64,000 nucleotides of DNA from Nocardia lijiangensis NBRC 108240 (lineage in GTDB: Bacteria; Actinomycetota; Actinomycetes; Mycobacteriales; Mycobacteriaceae): the NCBI RefSeq assembly GCF_001613045.1, contig NZ_BDBP01000024.1:45817-109816 (forward strand). The letters run 5' to 3'. Below are positions 50,327 through 58,856 of the stretch, piece by piece; positions within the stretch are counted from its first letter, which is position 1, and each line of letters starts with the position of its first letter. The notes beneath the pieces are model-generated. The model saw only the letters and a program-made list of their open reading frames with translations, had not been told where the DNA came from and made no database searches. Both the position numbers and the translations under genes were made by a program.

Positions 50327-51420
50327 CGGGCACCTACCGTTCCGAGCACCAGGGACACCAGATTCACATCGGCCAAACCGTTTTCGGCGCTGTCGCAGTG
50401 GCCGGGCCGCACCGCGTTCAGCACGGCGCAGATCTGATCGGCCTGCTCGCGGGGCAGTCCGACCTTCGGCGCGGCATAGGTCAGCTGCGGCCTTCCGGTG
50501 GCCGGGTCGATCACCTGCTCGAAGAACTGCACGATCGGCGGGATCATCGCCACCAGCTCCTGGAGTGTCGCGACGTTCGCCGAGAGCAGTCGCAGGCCGG
50601 GCAGCGCACCGTCCAGTGCGCCGAGGATCGGCCTGCCGTACTCGCGGGCGATGCTGTTGAGCCACGGCAGGATGACGAGCAGCGAGTCGATCAACTGCAC
50701 CACGCGGTCCCAGAGCTCGTTGATGAAGGCGATGCCCTCGCTCGCCTGCACCAGCACGATCTTGATGTCGTCCCAGTTCATCGCGATGCTCGACATCAAG
50801 GAACCGTAGGAATCCAGCAGCCCGCCGATGCGCCCGATGGCCGCGTCCGGCGCGCGCAGGGCATCGCCGAGATCGGTGATCAGTTTGTTCAGCGCCGGTC
50901 CGGTGCCCGAGGTGGCGGCTTCGAAAGCGACGACGCTGTCGCGGATCCTGGTCTGCTCGCCCGGATTTCCGCCGCCGGTGAGCTGACCCGCGAGCTGGGA
51001 GAAGCCCTGCAGCGTCTGGCTGATGCTCTTGGGTGTGAAGGTGTTCGTGATGCACATCGACCGGTCACGCGGCGCCGCGCCGGGCTCGCCGAGGACCGCG
51101 AGGTTGCGGTCGGCGACCAGGGTGTCCGAGACCGTGGTCGCGGTCACCTCCCCGCGCAGCACGCGCTCCGCATCCACCTCGAAGTCCACCCGCACGGCCG
51201 TGCCGTCGGGCCGCACCGCATTCACCCTGCCGATCGGAATGCCGAGCGACGTCACGTGATTGCCCGGATACAGCCCGACGGCATCGGGCATGATGGCGCA
51301 GTAGGCGAGCGTCTTCTTCGCGGGATCGAACACCACCAGATAGCCGATCGCGGCGAGCACCGCCAGCACCAGCGCGCCGAGGACGGTCACGAAACCCTGG
51401 GACCGCAGAATGCGTTTCAT
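50323..51420 (-). CDS. mceD: MCE-family protein, MceD
   Basis: This 365-residue subunit has a transmembrane anchor at residues ~10-30 (GFVTVLGALVLAVLAAIGYLVV) and an MCE domain containing DAVGLYPGNHVTSLGIPIGRVNAVRPDGTAVRVDFEVD. The C-terminal half is a long helix-rich needle segment. It is the fourth mce gene, three bases after mceC. It is expected to line the hydrophobic channel that moves lipids toward the YrbE permease. Confidence 0.9.
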   Translation of the reverse strand: MKRILRSQGFVTVLGALVLAVLAAIGYLVVFDPAKKTLAYCAIMPDAVGLYPGNHVTSLGIPIGRVNAVRPDGTAVRVDFEVDAERVLRGEVTATTVSDTLVADRNLAVLGEPGAAPRDRSMCITNTFTPKSISQTLQGFSQLAGQLTGGGNPGEQTRIRDSVVAFEAATSGTGPALNKLITDLGDALRAPDAAIGRIGGLLDSYGSLMSSIAMNWDDIKIVLVQASEGIAFINELWDRVVQLIDSLLVILPWLNSIAREYGRPILGALDGALPGLRLLSANVATLQELVAMIPPIVQFFEQVIDPATGRPQLTYAAPKVGLPREQADQICAVLNAVRPGHCDSAENGLADVNLVSLVLGTVGAR

Positions 51421-51423
51421 CGC

Positions 51424-52458
51424 TCAGCACTCCCATCCCGGCAGCGGAATACACACCGTCGCGGTCAGTGCCGACTGATCGATGACCACACCGTCCCCGG
51501 ATGCGGTCATGGCCACGAGTTGCTCGCGCAGCTGCCGCCATTGCGGGATGGCCACATCCAGTTGCGCGGCAAGCTGTTCCAGCTGCGGCAACAGCTCGCG
51601 CAGCTTCCCGGCCAGCGGCGCGAGCACCTCCCGCCAGGACGGTTCCACCGCCGCGATCCGCGACAGCAGCGAGGCGGCCACGGTCAGCGCCGATTCGATC
51701 TCGGCGCGCTTGCCGAGACCGACGGTCAGCAGGGTGCCGACTTCGCGCACGAACGTGCCGATCAGCGCCTTGTTCGTGTCGATGGTGCGCAGGTACTCGT
51801 CCATGACGGTGAGCGCACGCGAGACCTCGAGGTTCTGCCTGCGCAGGATGTCCACGAAGGACTGCATCGCGGCGCCCATTTCGCGCAACGCGTCGGGGCT
51901 GGTGTCCAGGGAGTGCTGGAGCGCGGACAGATTCTGGCGCAGCGTTTCGCCGTCGACCTGGGAGACCGGGGCCGCGGCGTCCTGCAGGATGCGCACCAGG
52001 CTGTAGGGCAGCCGCACCCGGTCGGGCGGGATCGGTCGTGCACCGAGGGCGCGCTCACCCGCGGGGAACACCGCGACGTAGTGACCGCCGACCGCGGTCA
52101 GCATGCGGATCTCCAGGCTGGTCGCGTCACCGAGGAACACGTCGCGATCGACGGTGAAGGTCATCCGAACCTTCGTCTCGCCCAGCTCGAGCGCGGTCAC
52201 CGAGCCGACGGTGATGCCCGCGAGGCGCACCTGGTCGCCCACTTTCACCGAGTTCGCCTCCACCAGGTCGGCGGTGTAGTTTGCCTTGCCGAGCGGGACC
52301 AGGTAGATCACCGCGGTGGCCAGCAGGAGCGCCGCGACGAACAGCGCACCGAGGATGCCGAGGCGGAATTCCCTGGCGTTCTTCGCCGCCTCGTGCCGGT
52401 CGTGCGAGAAGCCGTGCGACGCAATCCTGTTCAGCACTCGTTGGGTCATCCGTTGCAT
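51424..52458 (-). CDS. mceC: MCE-family protein, MceC
   Basis: This 344-residue subunit has an N-terminal anchor (FRLGILGALFVAALLLATAVIYLV) and an MCE domain with ADLVEANSVKVGDQVRLAGITVGSVTALELG. The start overlaps the mceB stop by 13 bases. The long C-terminal helices carry the DTSPDALREMGAAMQSFVDILRR and LAGKLRELLPQLEQLAAQ stretches. It ends with CIPLPGWEC, a short two-cysteine tail. Confidence 0.9.
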   Translation of the reverse strand: MQRMTQRVLNRIASHGFSHDRHEAAKNAREFRLGILGALFVAALLLATAVIYLVPLGKANYTADLVEANSVKVGDQVRLAGITVGSVTALELGETKVRMTFTVDRDVFLGDATSLEIRMLTAVGGHYVAVFPAGERALGARPIPPDRVRLPYSLVRILQDAAAPVSQVDGETLRQNLSALQHSLDTSPDALREMGAAMQSFVDILRRQNLEVSRALTVMDEYLRTIDTNKALIGTFVREVGTLLTVGLGKRAEIESALTVAASLLSRIAAVEPSWREVLAPLAGKLRELLPQLEQLAAQLDVAIPQWRQLREQLVAMTASGDGVVIDQSALTATVCIPLPGWEC

Positions 52459-53468
52459 ATCGCGATCCTCTGCCCGGCGACCAGCACCGAAAGCGCCTGG
52501 GGGAGTGCGACCGAACCCTTGGAACAGCTCATCGGCACCGGCCCCGCGGCGCTCGGCGCGGGCGGCAACACGGCGCTGAGCGCCTGGAGCAGACCCGGCA
52601 GCCTGCCGAGCGCGTCCAGCGCCGCCTGCGGGTCGGGGAACAGTAGCCGCAGGTCGGTCAGCAGGTCGGGATTGCTGTGTTCGGTGAACCCGAGCGTATC
52701 CATCAGACTGTTCAGCGGTCCCATCGCCGACGGGGCCACGGCGGCGAAATCGAGCAACCCGTCGAGCTTCACCCGGAACGCGCTGAACACCTCGGCGAGC
52801 CCCTCCATGAGAGTGACCAGATGCGGTGAGCGCCCGCCGATCTGCGTGGAGATGGCATGCAGATTGGCCACGATCGTCGCGATCACCGCTTGGCGATCGG
52901 AGGTGTAGCGGCTGAGCTTCTCGATGGCGTCCAGCGCGGGGCCGATGCCCGACCCGTTCCCCTCGATCACCGCAAGCACGCTTTCGGTGAACTGGTTGAG
53001 CGCGCCGGGGGAGAACTCGGCGATCACCGGTTGCAACCCGTTGAACAGCTGGGTGATGTCGAAAGAGGGCACCGTACTGGCCACGCCGAACCCCGCACCG
53101 GGCGGCCGCAGCGTGCCCGGCCGATCCGGTTGCCGCACATCGACATAACGCTGCCCGGTCAGGGACTGGTAGCGGATGGCGATGACGCTGGCGTCGTAGA
53201 CGGGACGATCGCGCCGGACGGTGAAGGTCACGCGGGCGTTGTTGCCCGCACGCTCGATCTCGGCGACCTTGCCGACCGACACGCCGAACATGCGGACGTC
53301 GTCACCGGTCTTCAGTCCGCTCACGTCGGTGAATTCGGCCGTGTAAGAGCCGGTCTCGCCGTTCACCGGGCGCGTGATGGCCTGCACGATGACGACGAGC
53401 AGCACGACCATCGCGACGGCGAACAGGCCGAGTCGCCACACCACGGCGCGGATCGGCAGTGCCGTCAT
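52446..53468 (-). CDS. mceB: MCE-family protein, MceB
   Basis: This 340-residue subunit begins with an anchor (VWRLGLFAVAMVVLLVVIVQAI) and an MCE domain with TAEFTDVSGLKTGDDVRMFGVSVGKVAEIE and IRYQSLTGQRYVDV, the classic MlaD-like text. The start overlaps mceA's stop by four bases (ATGA). The C-terminal part ends in SVLVAGQRIAICNG. It is the second MCE subunit of the heterohexamer. Confidence 0.92.
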   Translation of the reverse strand: MTALPIRAVVWRLGLFAVAMVVLLVVIVQAITRPVNGETGSYTAEFTDVSGLKTGDDVRMFGVSVGKVAEIERAGNNARVTFTVRRDRPVYDASVIAIRYQSLTGQRYVDVRQPDRPGTLRPPGAGFGVASTVPSFDITQLFNGLQPVIAEFSPGALNQFTESVLAVIEGNGSGIGPALDAIEKLSRYTSDRQAVIATIVANLHAISTQIGGRSPHLVTLMEGLAEVFSAFRVKLDGLLDFAAVAPSAMGPLNSLMDTLGFTEHSNPDLLTDLRLLFPDPQAALDALGRLPGLLQALSAVLPPAPSAAGPVPMSCSKGSVALPQALSVLVAGQRIAICNG

Positions 53469-54523
53469 CGCGCACCTCCCGCGTTCAGCGCCGCGAATCC
53501 GGAAGGCCCGAGCAGCGGCACCGCAAGCCCCGGCATCCCGCGCAGGGTCACGGCCACATTCAGCGCGGGCCCGTCGGGCGTATCGGAGAACAGGCGATCG
53601 AGCCGATCGATCAATTCGGTGACCTCGGCGCGGGAGCGTCCCGGGGCGGGCACCGTGGCGGCGAGCGCGCCGACGAGCGGCGTCAGTTCCGCTGTGTAGC
53701 CGGACAATTGACGGTTCGCGGAGTCACCGAGCGCGCCGATCAAGGGCAGCGCACCGTCCACGACCATGGTGATGGTGGCGTCGTAGCGCGGCCGGTCGTT
53801 GCGGAAGATCTCGATGTCCATCACCGCGGCGAGGAGCCGGAAGGTCGCGGAGGTGAAATCGCCTATGCCGCCGAAGAAGGCCGCGTACTGGTCGATCAGG
53901 TACGGCGCGGGGTAGCGCTGGGTGTCGGCCACGGCGCGGCCGAGCGCGATGATCGCCTCCCAGAGCGGGGCGAACGAGCTCATCTCGCTGTTGACCGTGG
54001 CGAGCAGCTCCGACAGCTGCGGGGTGAGTACCTCGGTGGAGGTCGCGGTGAGCGCGCGCAGCAGGCTGCCCATGGTCACGTCGGTGACCTTGTCCGCGTG
54101 CGCTCCGGCGAGATCGATCAGCCCGCCTTCCGCGAGCGGGGCGCCACCGTCCGCGGCCCGCAGCGTCAGGGCGCTGATACCGAACAGGTTCTCCGGCGCG
54201 TAGTCGACGGTGAGCGCGTCGGTCAGGCCCGCGGTTTGCATCTTGTCGAGGTCCAGCGTGATCAGCTGGCGTCCCTCGCCGACGCCGGCGATCTCGCTGA
54301 TCTCGCCGACGGTCACGCCGTCGTAGCGCACCCGCGTACCTTCGACGACGCCTTCGCCGATCTGCTCCGTACGCAGCTGGACCTGGAGGCGGTCCGGCGG
54401 CCGTTCGTCGTGGGTGGCGCGCCAGGTGAGTCCCGCGACGACCGTCAGCGCCAGCGCGGCGGCGCCGAGCGCACGGGAACCGCGCCTGCTCATCGGCACA
54501 CCGGGTAGTCCGTAGTTCGGCAT
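53465..54523 (-). CDS. mceA: MCE-family protein, MceA
   Basis: This 352-residue subunit has an anchor near residues 17-35 (ALGAAALALTVVAGLTW) and an MCE domain with EQIGEGVVEGTRVRYDGVTVGEISEIAG and a following LTVDYAPENLFGISALTL. It begins four bases after yrbEB, as expected for the first mce gene. Its C-terminal part is shorter in helix than in the well-studied Mce1A. An ATG at 54493 would give a slightly shorter protein. Confidence 0.9.
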   Translation of the reverse strand: MPNYGLPGVPMSRRGSRALGAAALALTVVAGLTWRATHDERPPDRLQVQLRTEQIGEGVVEGTRVRYDGVTVGEISEIAGVGEGRQLITLDLDKMQTAGLTDALTVDYAPENLFGISALTLRAADGGAPLAEGGLIDLAGAHADKVTDVTMGSLLRALTATSTEVLTPQLSELLATVNSEMSSFAPLWEAIIALGRAVADTQRYPAPYLIDQYAAFFGGIGDFTSATFRLLAAVMDIEIFRNDRPRYDATITMVVDGALPLIGALGDSANRQLSGYTAELTPLVGALAATVPAPGRSRAEVTELIDRLDRLFSDTPDGPALNVAVTLRGMPGLAVPLLGPSGFAALNAGGAR

Positions 54524-54527
54524 GCGC

Positions 54528-55394
54528 TCACCCCGGGAATTCGATGGCGGAGTCGATGCCCCAGAGCATGATGGTGAGCACCATGTCGAGAGCGATGATG
54601 GCGACGAAGCTGGCCCGCACCGCGCGACCGGACGCGATGCCGACGCCCTCGGGCCCGCCGGAGGCGAAAAAGCCGTAGTAGCAATGGATCAGGATGACGG
54701 TGACGCCGAACACCAGGATCTTGATCACCGCGGCGAACACGTCGTAGCCGCTGGTGAACTGGAAGAAGTAGTGGTTGTAGACACCGCCCGCCTGACCGTG
54801 CAGCAGCACGATCACCGCGGAACAGGCCAGGTAGCTCAGGATCAGTGCGATGAGGAAGGTCGGCACGATCGCGACGGCGCCCGCGATGACCCGCGTGGTG
54901 ACGACGAACGGCACCGAGCGCAAGCCGAGGGATTCGATGGCGTCGATCTCCTCGGAGATGCGCATCGAGCCGATCTCCGCGGTCATCCGGCAGCCCGCCT
55001 GTGCCGCGAAGCCGACCGCCGCGGCGATGGGTGCGAGTTCCCTGGTGTTGGCGAAGGCCGACACCACGCCGGTGACGGGACCGAGGCCGATCAGGTCCAG
55101 CGCGGCGAAGGACTGGATGCCGACGCCCGCGCCCATCGCGACACCCAGCACGACCAGCATCGGCACGGTGCCGCCACCGACGATGACCGACCCGCGCCCC
55201 CAGGTCATGTCGGTGATGGTGCGCATCGTCTGGGCGCGGTAGCGGCGCAGCGTCAGCGGTATCGCCCACAGCGCCTGGAAGACGAAACCGAGCAGGAAGC
55301 CGGTGTTCTCGACCGGGGCGAGGACCCGGCCGCGGTTGCGGACGGCGCGATACACCCAGCCGAGGCCTTTGGGTGCGTAGGGTGTCGCGGTCAT
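54528..55394 (-). CDS. yrbEB: YrbE/MlaE-family permease subunit B
   Basis: This 288-residue inner-membrane permease has about five or six membrane segments and the MlaE signature: FANTRELAPIAAAVGFAAQAGCRMTAEIGSMRISEEIDAIESLGL. This is the coupling helix/EQ-loop region that contacts an MceG-type ATPase encoded elsewhere. It starts one base after yrbEA. Together the two YrbE proteins form the membrane part of the Mce ABC importer for fatty acids or sterols. Confidence 0.93.
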   Translation of the reverse strand: MTATPYAPKGLGWVYRAVRNRGRVLAPVENTGFLLGFVFQALWAIPLTLRRYRAQTMRTITDMTWGRGSVIVGGGTVPMLVVLGVAMGAGVGIQSFAALDLIGLGPVTGVVSAFANTRELAPIAAAVGFAAQAGCRMTAEIGSMRISEEIDAIESLGLRSVPFVVTTRVIAGAVAIVPTFLIALILSYLACSAVIVLLHGQAGGVYNHYFFQFTSGYDVFAAVIKILVFGVTVILIHCYYGFFASGGPEGVGIASGRAVRASFVAIIALDMVLTIMLWGIDSAIEFPG

Positions 55395-55395
55395 C

Positions 55396-56241
55396 TCAGG
55401 CCACCCGCAGCGGCAGGAACATCGTGACGATCTGGGTGATCACCAGGTTGACCACGATGATCGACGCCACCGAGATCACCACGGCCGCATTCACGCCGTC
55501 GGCGACCCCGCGCGGTCCGCCCTTGGCCTCCAGCCCGCGCTGGCAGGCGATGATCACCACGAGGAAGCCGAACAGCATGGCCTTGGCCAGCGAGATCCAC
55601 ACGTCGGCGACGACCGCGAAGGAGCCGAACGTCGCCCAGTAGCTGCCGGGTGTGACGTTCTGCGCGCTGATCGCCACCGCGTATCCGGAGACCACGCCGA
55701 CGAAGATGATGAGCACGTTCAGCAGGGGCGCGACGAGCAGCATCGCCGCCACCCGGGGGATGACCAGCCGGTGCACGGGACTGATTCCCATGGTGCGCAA
55801 CGCGTCTATCTCCTCGCGCACGGTCCGCGCGCCGAGGTCGGCGGCGATGGCCGAGGCGCCCGCCCCGCCGAGGAGCAAGCCGGTCGCGATCGGCGCGCCC
55901 TGCTGGATCACGCCGAGCCCGCCCGCGGCGCCGATCATCGAGTCGGCGCCGAGTTGATGGATCAGATTGCCCACCTGCACCGAGACCACCACGCCGAACG
56001 GCACCGCCATCAGCACCGCGGGCAGTGCCGTCACGGTCACCAGATACCACGCCTGGCGCAGCATCTCCTGCCATTGGAACCGCAGGCCGATCAGGTCGGT
56101 GACCGCACCGCGCAGCGACTCGATGCCGAGATCGACCGCGCGGCCGAAGGTGCGCACGCTGGAAACCGCAGTGCCGGTGACATTTTCGCGCACGATCCGG
56201 ATCGCGCCCGGGTCCGCGACGTCCGGTGCTGCCTCCTTCAT
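55396..56241 (-). CDS. yrbEA: YrbE/MlaE-family permease subunit A
   Basis: This 281-residue permease is the first gene of the mce operon. The start is ATG 56241, behind a perfect GGAGGAACG ribosome site; an upstream reading is not supported. The MlaE domain has QQGAPIATGLLLGGAGASAIAADLGARTVREEIDALRTMGISPV as its signature, and about six hydrophobic segments. It pairs with YrbEB. No MceG ATPase gene is in the window, as usual for these operons. Confidence 0.93.
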   Translation of the reverse strand: MKEAAPDVADPGAIRIVRENVTGTAVSSVRTFGRAVDLGIESLRGAVTDLIGLRFQWQEMLRQAWYLVTVTALPAVLMAVPFGVVVSVQVGNLIHQLGADSMIGAAGGLGVIQQGAPIATGLLLGGAGASAIAADLGARTVREEIDALRTMGISPVHRLVIPRVAAMLLVAPLLNVLIIFVGVVSGYAVAISAQNVTPGSYWATFGSFAVVADVWISLAKAMLFGFLVVIIACQRGLEAKGGPRGVADGVNAAVVISVASIIVVNLVITQIVTMFLPLRVA

Positions 56242-56586
56242 CGTTCCTCCCTGCATCCCCCGTGTGCGCATGCGCCGATCCGCCTCGGCGCCGGCCGCCC
56301 GGCGCCCGGAACTCTCGGTTACCCGGCATCACTGTTGCCTGTGACAGCCAGCACCTTTACCGATCGGAAGTAGTCTGCGTCACAATCAAATACAACGACG
56401 TCAATTTACCCCGAGGCGCCCGCTCCACCGGAGGAATCGACGAATCCGATTGCCTCCGTTGACAAGACGATCGGCGGCGGCATCGGGTTCGAGCGCGATG
56501 CGCCACAACGGACGCGCGGCTGCGTACACTATTTCAATCGAGTGACCAGTTCGCTGGGGGAGTGCTGACGCTCACGACCGACGACG
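56242..56586. other. Divergent promoter region between the mce operon and the first TetR gene
   Basis: About 345 bases without a gene. The part from 56340 to 56460 is notably less G+C rich and should hold both promoters. A short odd palindrome CTGT-G-ACAG lies at about 56338-56346. I see no longer operator with confidence. Confidence 0.45.
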
Positions 56587-57210
56587 ATGGAGGCGAAGGT
56601 GTCAGCGCGACGCGACCAGATCCTCGACGCGGCGCGCGATCTCATCCTCCGCGAGGGCTACGCCCAGGCGAGCATGCACGCCGTCGCCCGAACCGCCGGG
56701 ATGACCAGGCCCGCGCTCTATACCGAATTCGGCGACCGCGACAGGCTTTTCACCGCCCTGCTGGACCGGGAGGAAGAGCGCGCATTGACGATGGCGTCCG
56801 CGGCTTTTCCCGAAATCCGGCCGGGGGCCGATCCCGCCGGGGTTGCGGCCGAAGCCTGCGACGTGTTCCTGGACGTGGTGCTCGCCGCACCCGAAACGTG
56901 GCGTTTCGTGTTGCTGCGGGACCAAGCGCTGCCGCCCTCGGCGCACGAACGGGTGGCGCGCGGCCGGGCGGCGTTGCGCGAGCGGTCCGAAGCGATGATC
57001 CGCGTCATCGCGGCCATGGGCGAGCGTGAACTGGACGCCGAATTCGTGAGCTACACCGCCATCAGCACGAGCGAGACCGCCGCGCGTCTGTTGCTCGCCG
57101 AAGGGGGCGCGCAGCGCCGCGACGCGATCGCCGCGACGTTGCGCTGGATGGCGCGCCGGGCCGTGGCCACCGCGGGCATCGGGGAGGTGGCCGGTGGCGC
57201 GGGCCGGTAG
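56587..57210 (+). CDS. TetR/AcrR family transcriptional regulator (first of a pair)
   Basis: This 207-residue regulator starts at ATG 56587. The helix-turn-helix is at about residues 8-52 (RDQILDAARDLILREGYAQASMHAVARTAGMTRPALYTEFGDRDRLF). The C-terminal domain has the RDQALPPSAHERVARGRAALRERSEAM helix pattern. It diverges from the yrbE/mce operon, so it may repress it (compare KstR/Mce3R-type control). The next TetR gene overlaps its end by 17 bases. Confidence 0.88.
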   Translation: MEAKVSARRDQILDAARDLILREGYAQASMHAVARTAGMTRPALYTEFGDRDRLFTALLDREEERALTMASAAFPEIRPGADPAGVAAEACDVFLDVVLAAPETWRFVLLRDQALPPSAHERVARGRAALRERSEAMIRVIAAMGERELDAEFVSYTAISTSETAARLLLAEGGAQRRDAIAATLRWMARRAVATAGIGEVAGGAGR

Positions 57211-57838
57211 CGATGCCGCACGGCCGCGCCGCAGGTACGCCAAACGCTTGCAGCCCGCCGATCGGCGAGAACAGTTGCTCGACACGGCGTTACGCATTCT
57301 CGCCGAGTCCGGTTTCTCGGACGTCACGATCGCGGCGGTGGCCGAGCGTGGCGGGGTGACCCGTCCGGTGGTGTACGACCTGTACGCCAATCGCGACGAC
57401 CTGCTCCGCGACCTCGTCGCGCGGGAGACCGCCCGCATGGTCGCCGCCACCTCGCATGTGGCCGAGAGCGGCGCCGCGCCCGGCGATCCCAAGGCCGCGC
57501 TGCTCGCGGGGCTGGCCCGCTTCCTTGGCGATCTGCGCTCCGTACCCGACAGCTGGCGGCTGGTCTATTACCCGATCGACGGCGTGCCCGCCGCATTGCG
57601 CGAACCCATCGAGCGGGCGCGCGACGAGCTGCGCGCGCCGCTGCGCATGCTGCTCGGCGACTGGCTGGTGAGCCGACCGGCCGAGGAGCGCACCGACCAG
57701 GTGGACCTCGACGTCTTCGTCGAAATCGTGCAGGGCGCCGTACAGACCGTGGCGCGCCAGATGCTGGCCGATCCCTGCCGTTTCGACGTCGACCGGATCC
57801 TGCGTGTCGTCGATCTGCTGCTCTACGAAAACCCCTGA
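57194..57838 (+). CDS. TetR/AcrR family transcriptional regulator (second of a pair)
   Basis: This 214-residue regulator starts at GTG 57194, 17 bases inside the end of the first TetR gene. An extra basic N-terminus (ARPRRRYAKRLQP) precedes the helix-turn-helix (RREQLLDTALRILAESGFSDVTIAAVAERGGVTRPVVYDLYANRDDLL). The C-terminal domain includes YYPIDGVPAALREPIERARDELRAPLRMLLGDWL. Two adjacent TetR proteins of different ligand domains could heterodimerise or act in series; the overlapping start indicates coupled translation. Confidence 0.88.
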   Translation: MARAGSDAARPRRRYAKRLQPADRREQLLDTALRILAESGFSDVTIAAVAERGGVTRPVVYDLYANRDDLLRDLVARETARMVAATSHVAESGAAPGDPKAALLAGLARFLGDLRSVPDSWRLVYYPIDGVPAALREPIERARDELRAPLRMLLGDWLVSRPAEERTDQVDLDVFVEIVQGAVQTVARQMLADPCRFDVDRILRVVDLLLYENP

Positions 57839-57966
57839 GCCGAAGGCGCTTCCACACCGTGACGGCGGCTGCGTTCCGGCGCGCGGGCCCGAACCGAACG
57901 CTTCCGTCTGGGACGCATCGCACCCGATTCATAGACAAGGGTGTTCGCCATCACTATGGTCTAGCC

Positions 57967-58827
57967 ATGACGAAGTTCGGCGGCAAGAGCTGCCTGATCA
58001 CCGGGGCGGCCAGCGGCCTTGGCCGCGGCACCGCTCACGCGGTCGCGGCCAAGGGCGCGTCACTGATTCTCACCGACATCGACGACGCGGGCCTGCAGCG
58101 GGTCGCCGGGGAACTGCGCGACACGGGCGCGACCGTGCATCTGGCGGAGGCGCTGGACGTCAGCGACCACGCCGCCGTCGCCGCACTGGCCGCGAAGACG
58201 CACGACGAGATCGGCAGCGTCGACATCGTGATGAACGTGGCGGGCATCGCCACCTGGGGGACCGTCGACCGGCTCACCCACGATCAGTGGCGGCGCACCA
58301 TCGATATCGACCTGATGGGACCGATCCACGTCATCGAGGAGTTCCTGCCGCCGATGATCGAGGCGGGGCGCGGCGGGCACCTGGTCAACGTGTCCTCGGC
58401 CGCTGGCCTGTTCGGTCTGCCGTGGCATGCGCCCTACAGCGCAAGCAAATTCGGCCTGCGCGGCGTCTCGGAGGTGTTGCGCTTCGACCTGCGCAGGCAC
58501 GGGATCGGCGTCAGCCTGGTGTGCCCCGGCGCGATGTCGACGCCGATGGTGAACCGGGTGGACATCGCGGGCGTCGACCGCGAGGCCGAGGCGGTGCAAC
58601 GCGGGCTGAAGCTGTTCCTGCGGCACGCCGTCACCCCCGAGGCCGCCGCGAAATCCATTGTGCGCGGCGTGGAGCGGAACAGGTATCTGATCTACACCTC
58701 GCAGGACATCCGGATCGGGCACTGGGCCCAGCGCTACTTCCCGCCCTCCTACAACCTGGCCATGCGCGGCCTGAACTGGGCGATGCAACGGTACGTCGAC
58801 AAGCCGGGCGTGCTGCGCGCACGGTGA
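57967..58827 (+). CDS. Short-chain dehydrogenase/reductase (SDR)
   Basis: This 286-residue classical SDR has TGAASGLGRGTA (cofactor glycines), an acidic residue at the end of the second strand (LTDID, so NAD preferred), NVAGIATWG, and the catalytic Ser...Tyr-x3-Lys as VSSAAGLFG and PYSASKFGL. The extended C-terminus (about residues 245-286, with GHWAQRYFPPSYNLAMRGLNWAMQRYV) is typical of lipid- or steroid-acting SDRs. It starts 128 bases after the TetR pair and is 29 bases from the hydrolase, with which it is likely co-transcribed. Confidence 0.9.
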   Translation: MTKFGGKSCLITGAASGLGRGTAHAVAAKGASLILTDIDDAGLQRVAGELRDTGATVHLAEALDVSDHAAVAALAAKTHDEIGSVDIVMNVAGIATWGTVDRLTHDQWRRTIDIDLMGPIHVIEEFLPPMIEAGRGGHLVNVSSAAGLFGLPWHAPYSASKFGLRGVSEVLRFDLRRHGIGVSLVCPGAMSTPMVNRVDIAGVDREAEAVQRGLKLFLRHAVTPEAAAKSIVRGVERNRYLIYTSQDIRIGHWAQRYFPPSYNLAMRGLNWAMQRYVDKPGVLRAR

Positions 58828-58856
58828 TCGGGACACCGACCTCCGAGAGGGGATCC

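Noticed and set aside
49265..51055. Longer upstream form of MceE
   Set aside because: The N-terminal extension is out of frame with mceD coding text, and a lipoprotein signal lies exactly at the internal ATG 50326.
50398..52908. Long open plus-strand frame (836 codons) across mceC-mceD
   Set aside because: It is antisense to three overlapping mce genes with clear MCE domains and shows no family text.
57804..58856. Upstream extension of the CocE-type hydrolase over the SDR gene
   Set aside because: The SDR motifs are in another frame, and ATG 58857 has a strong ribosome site.
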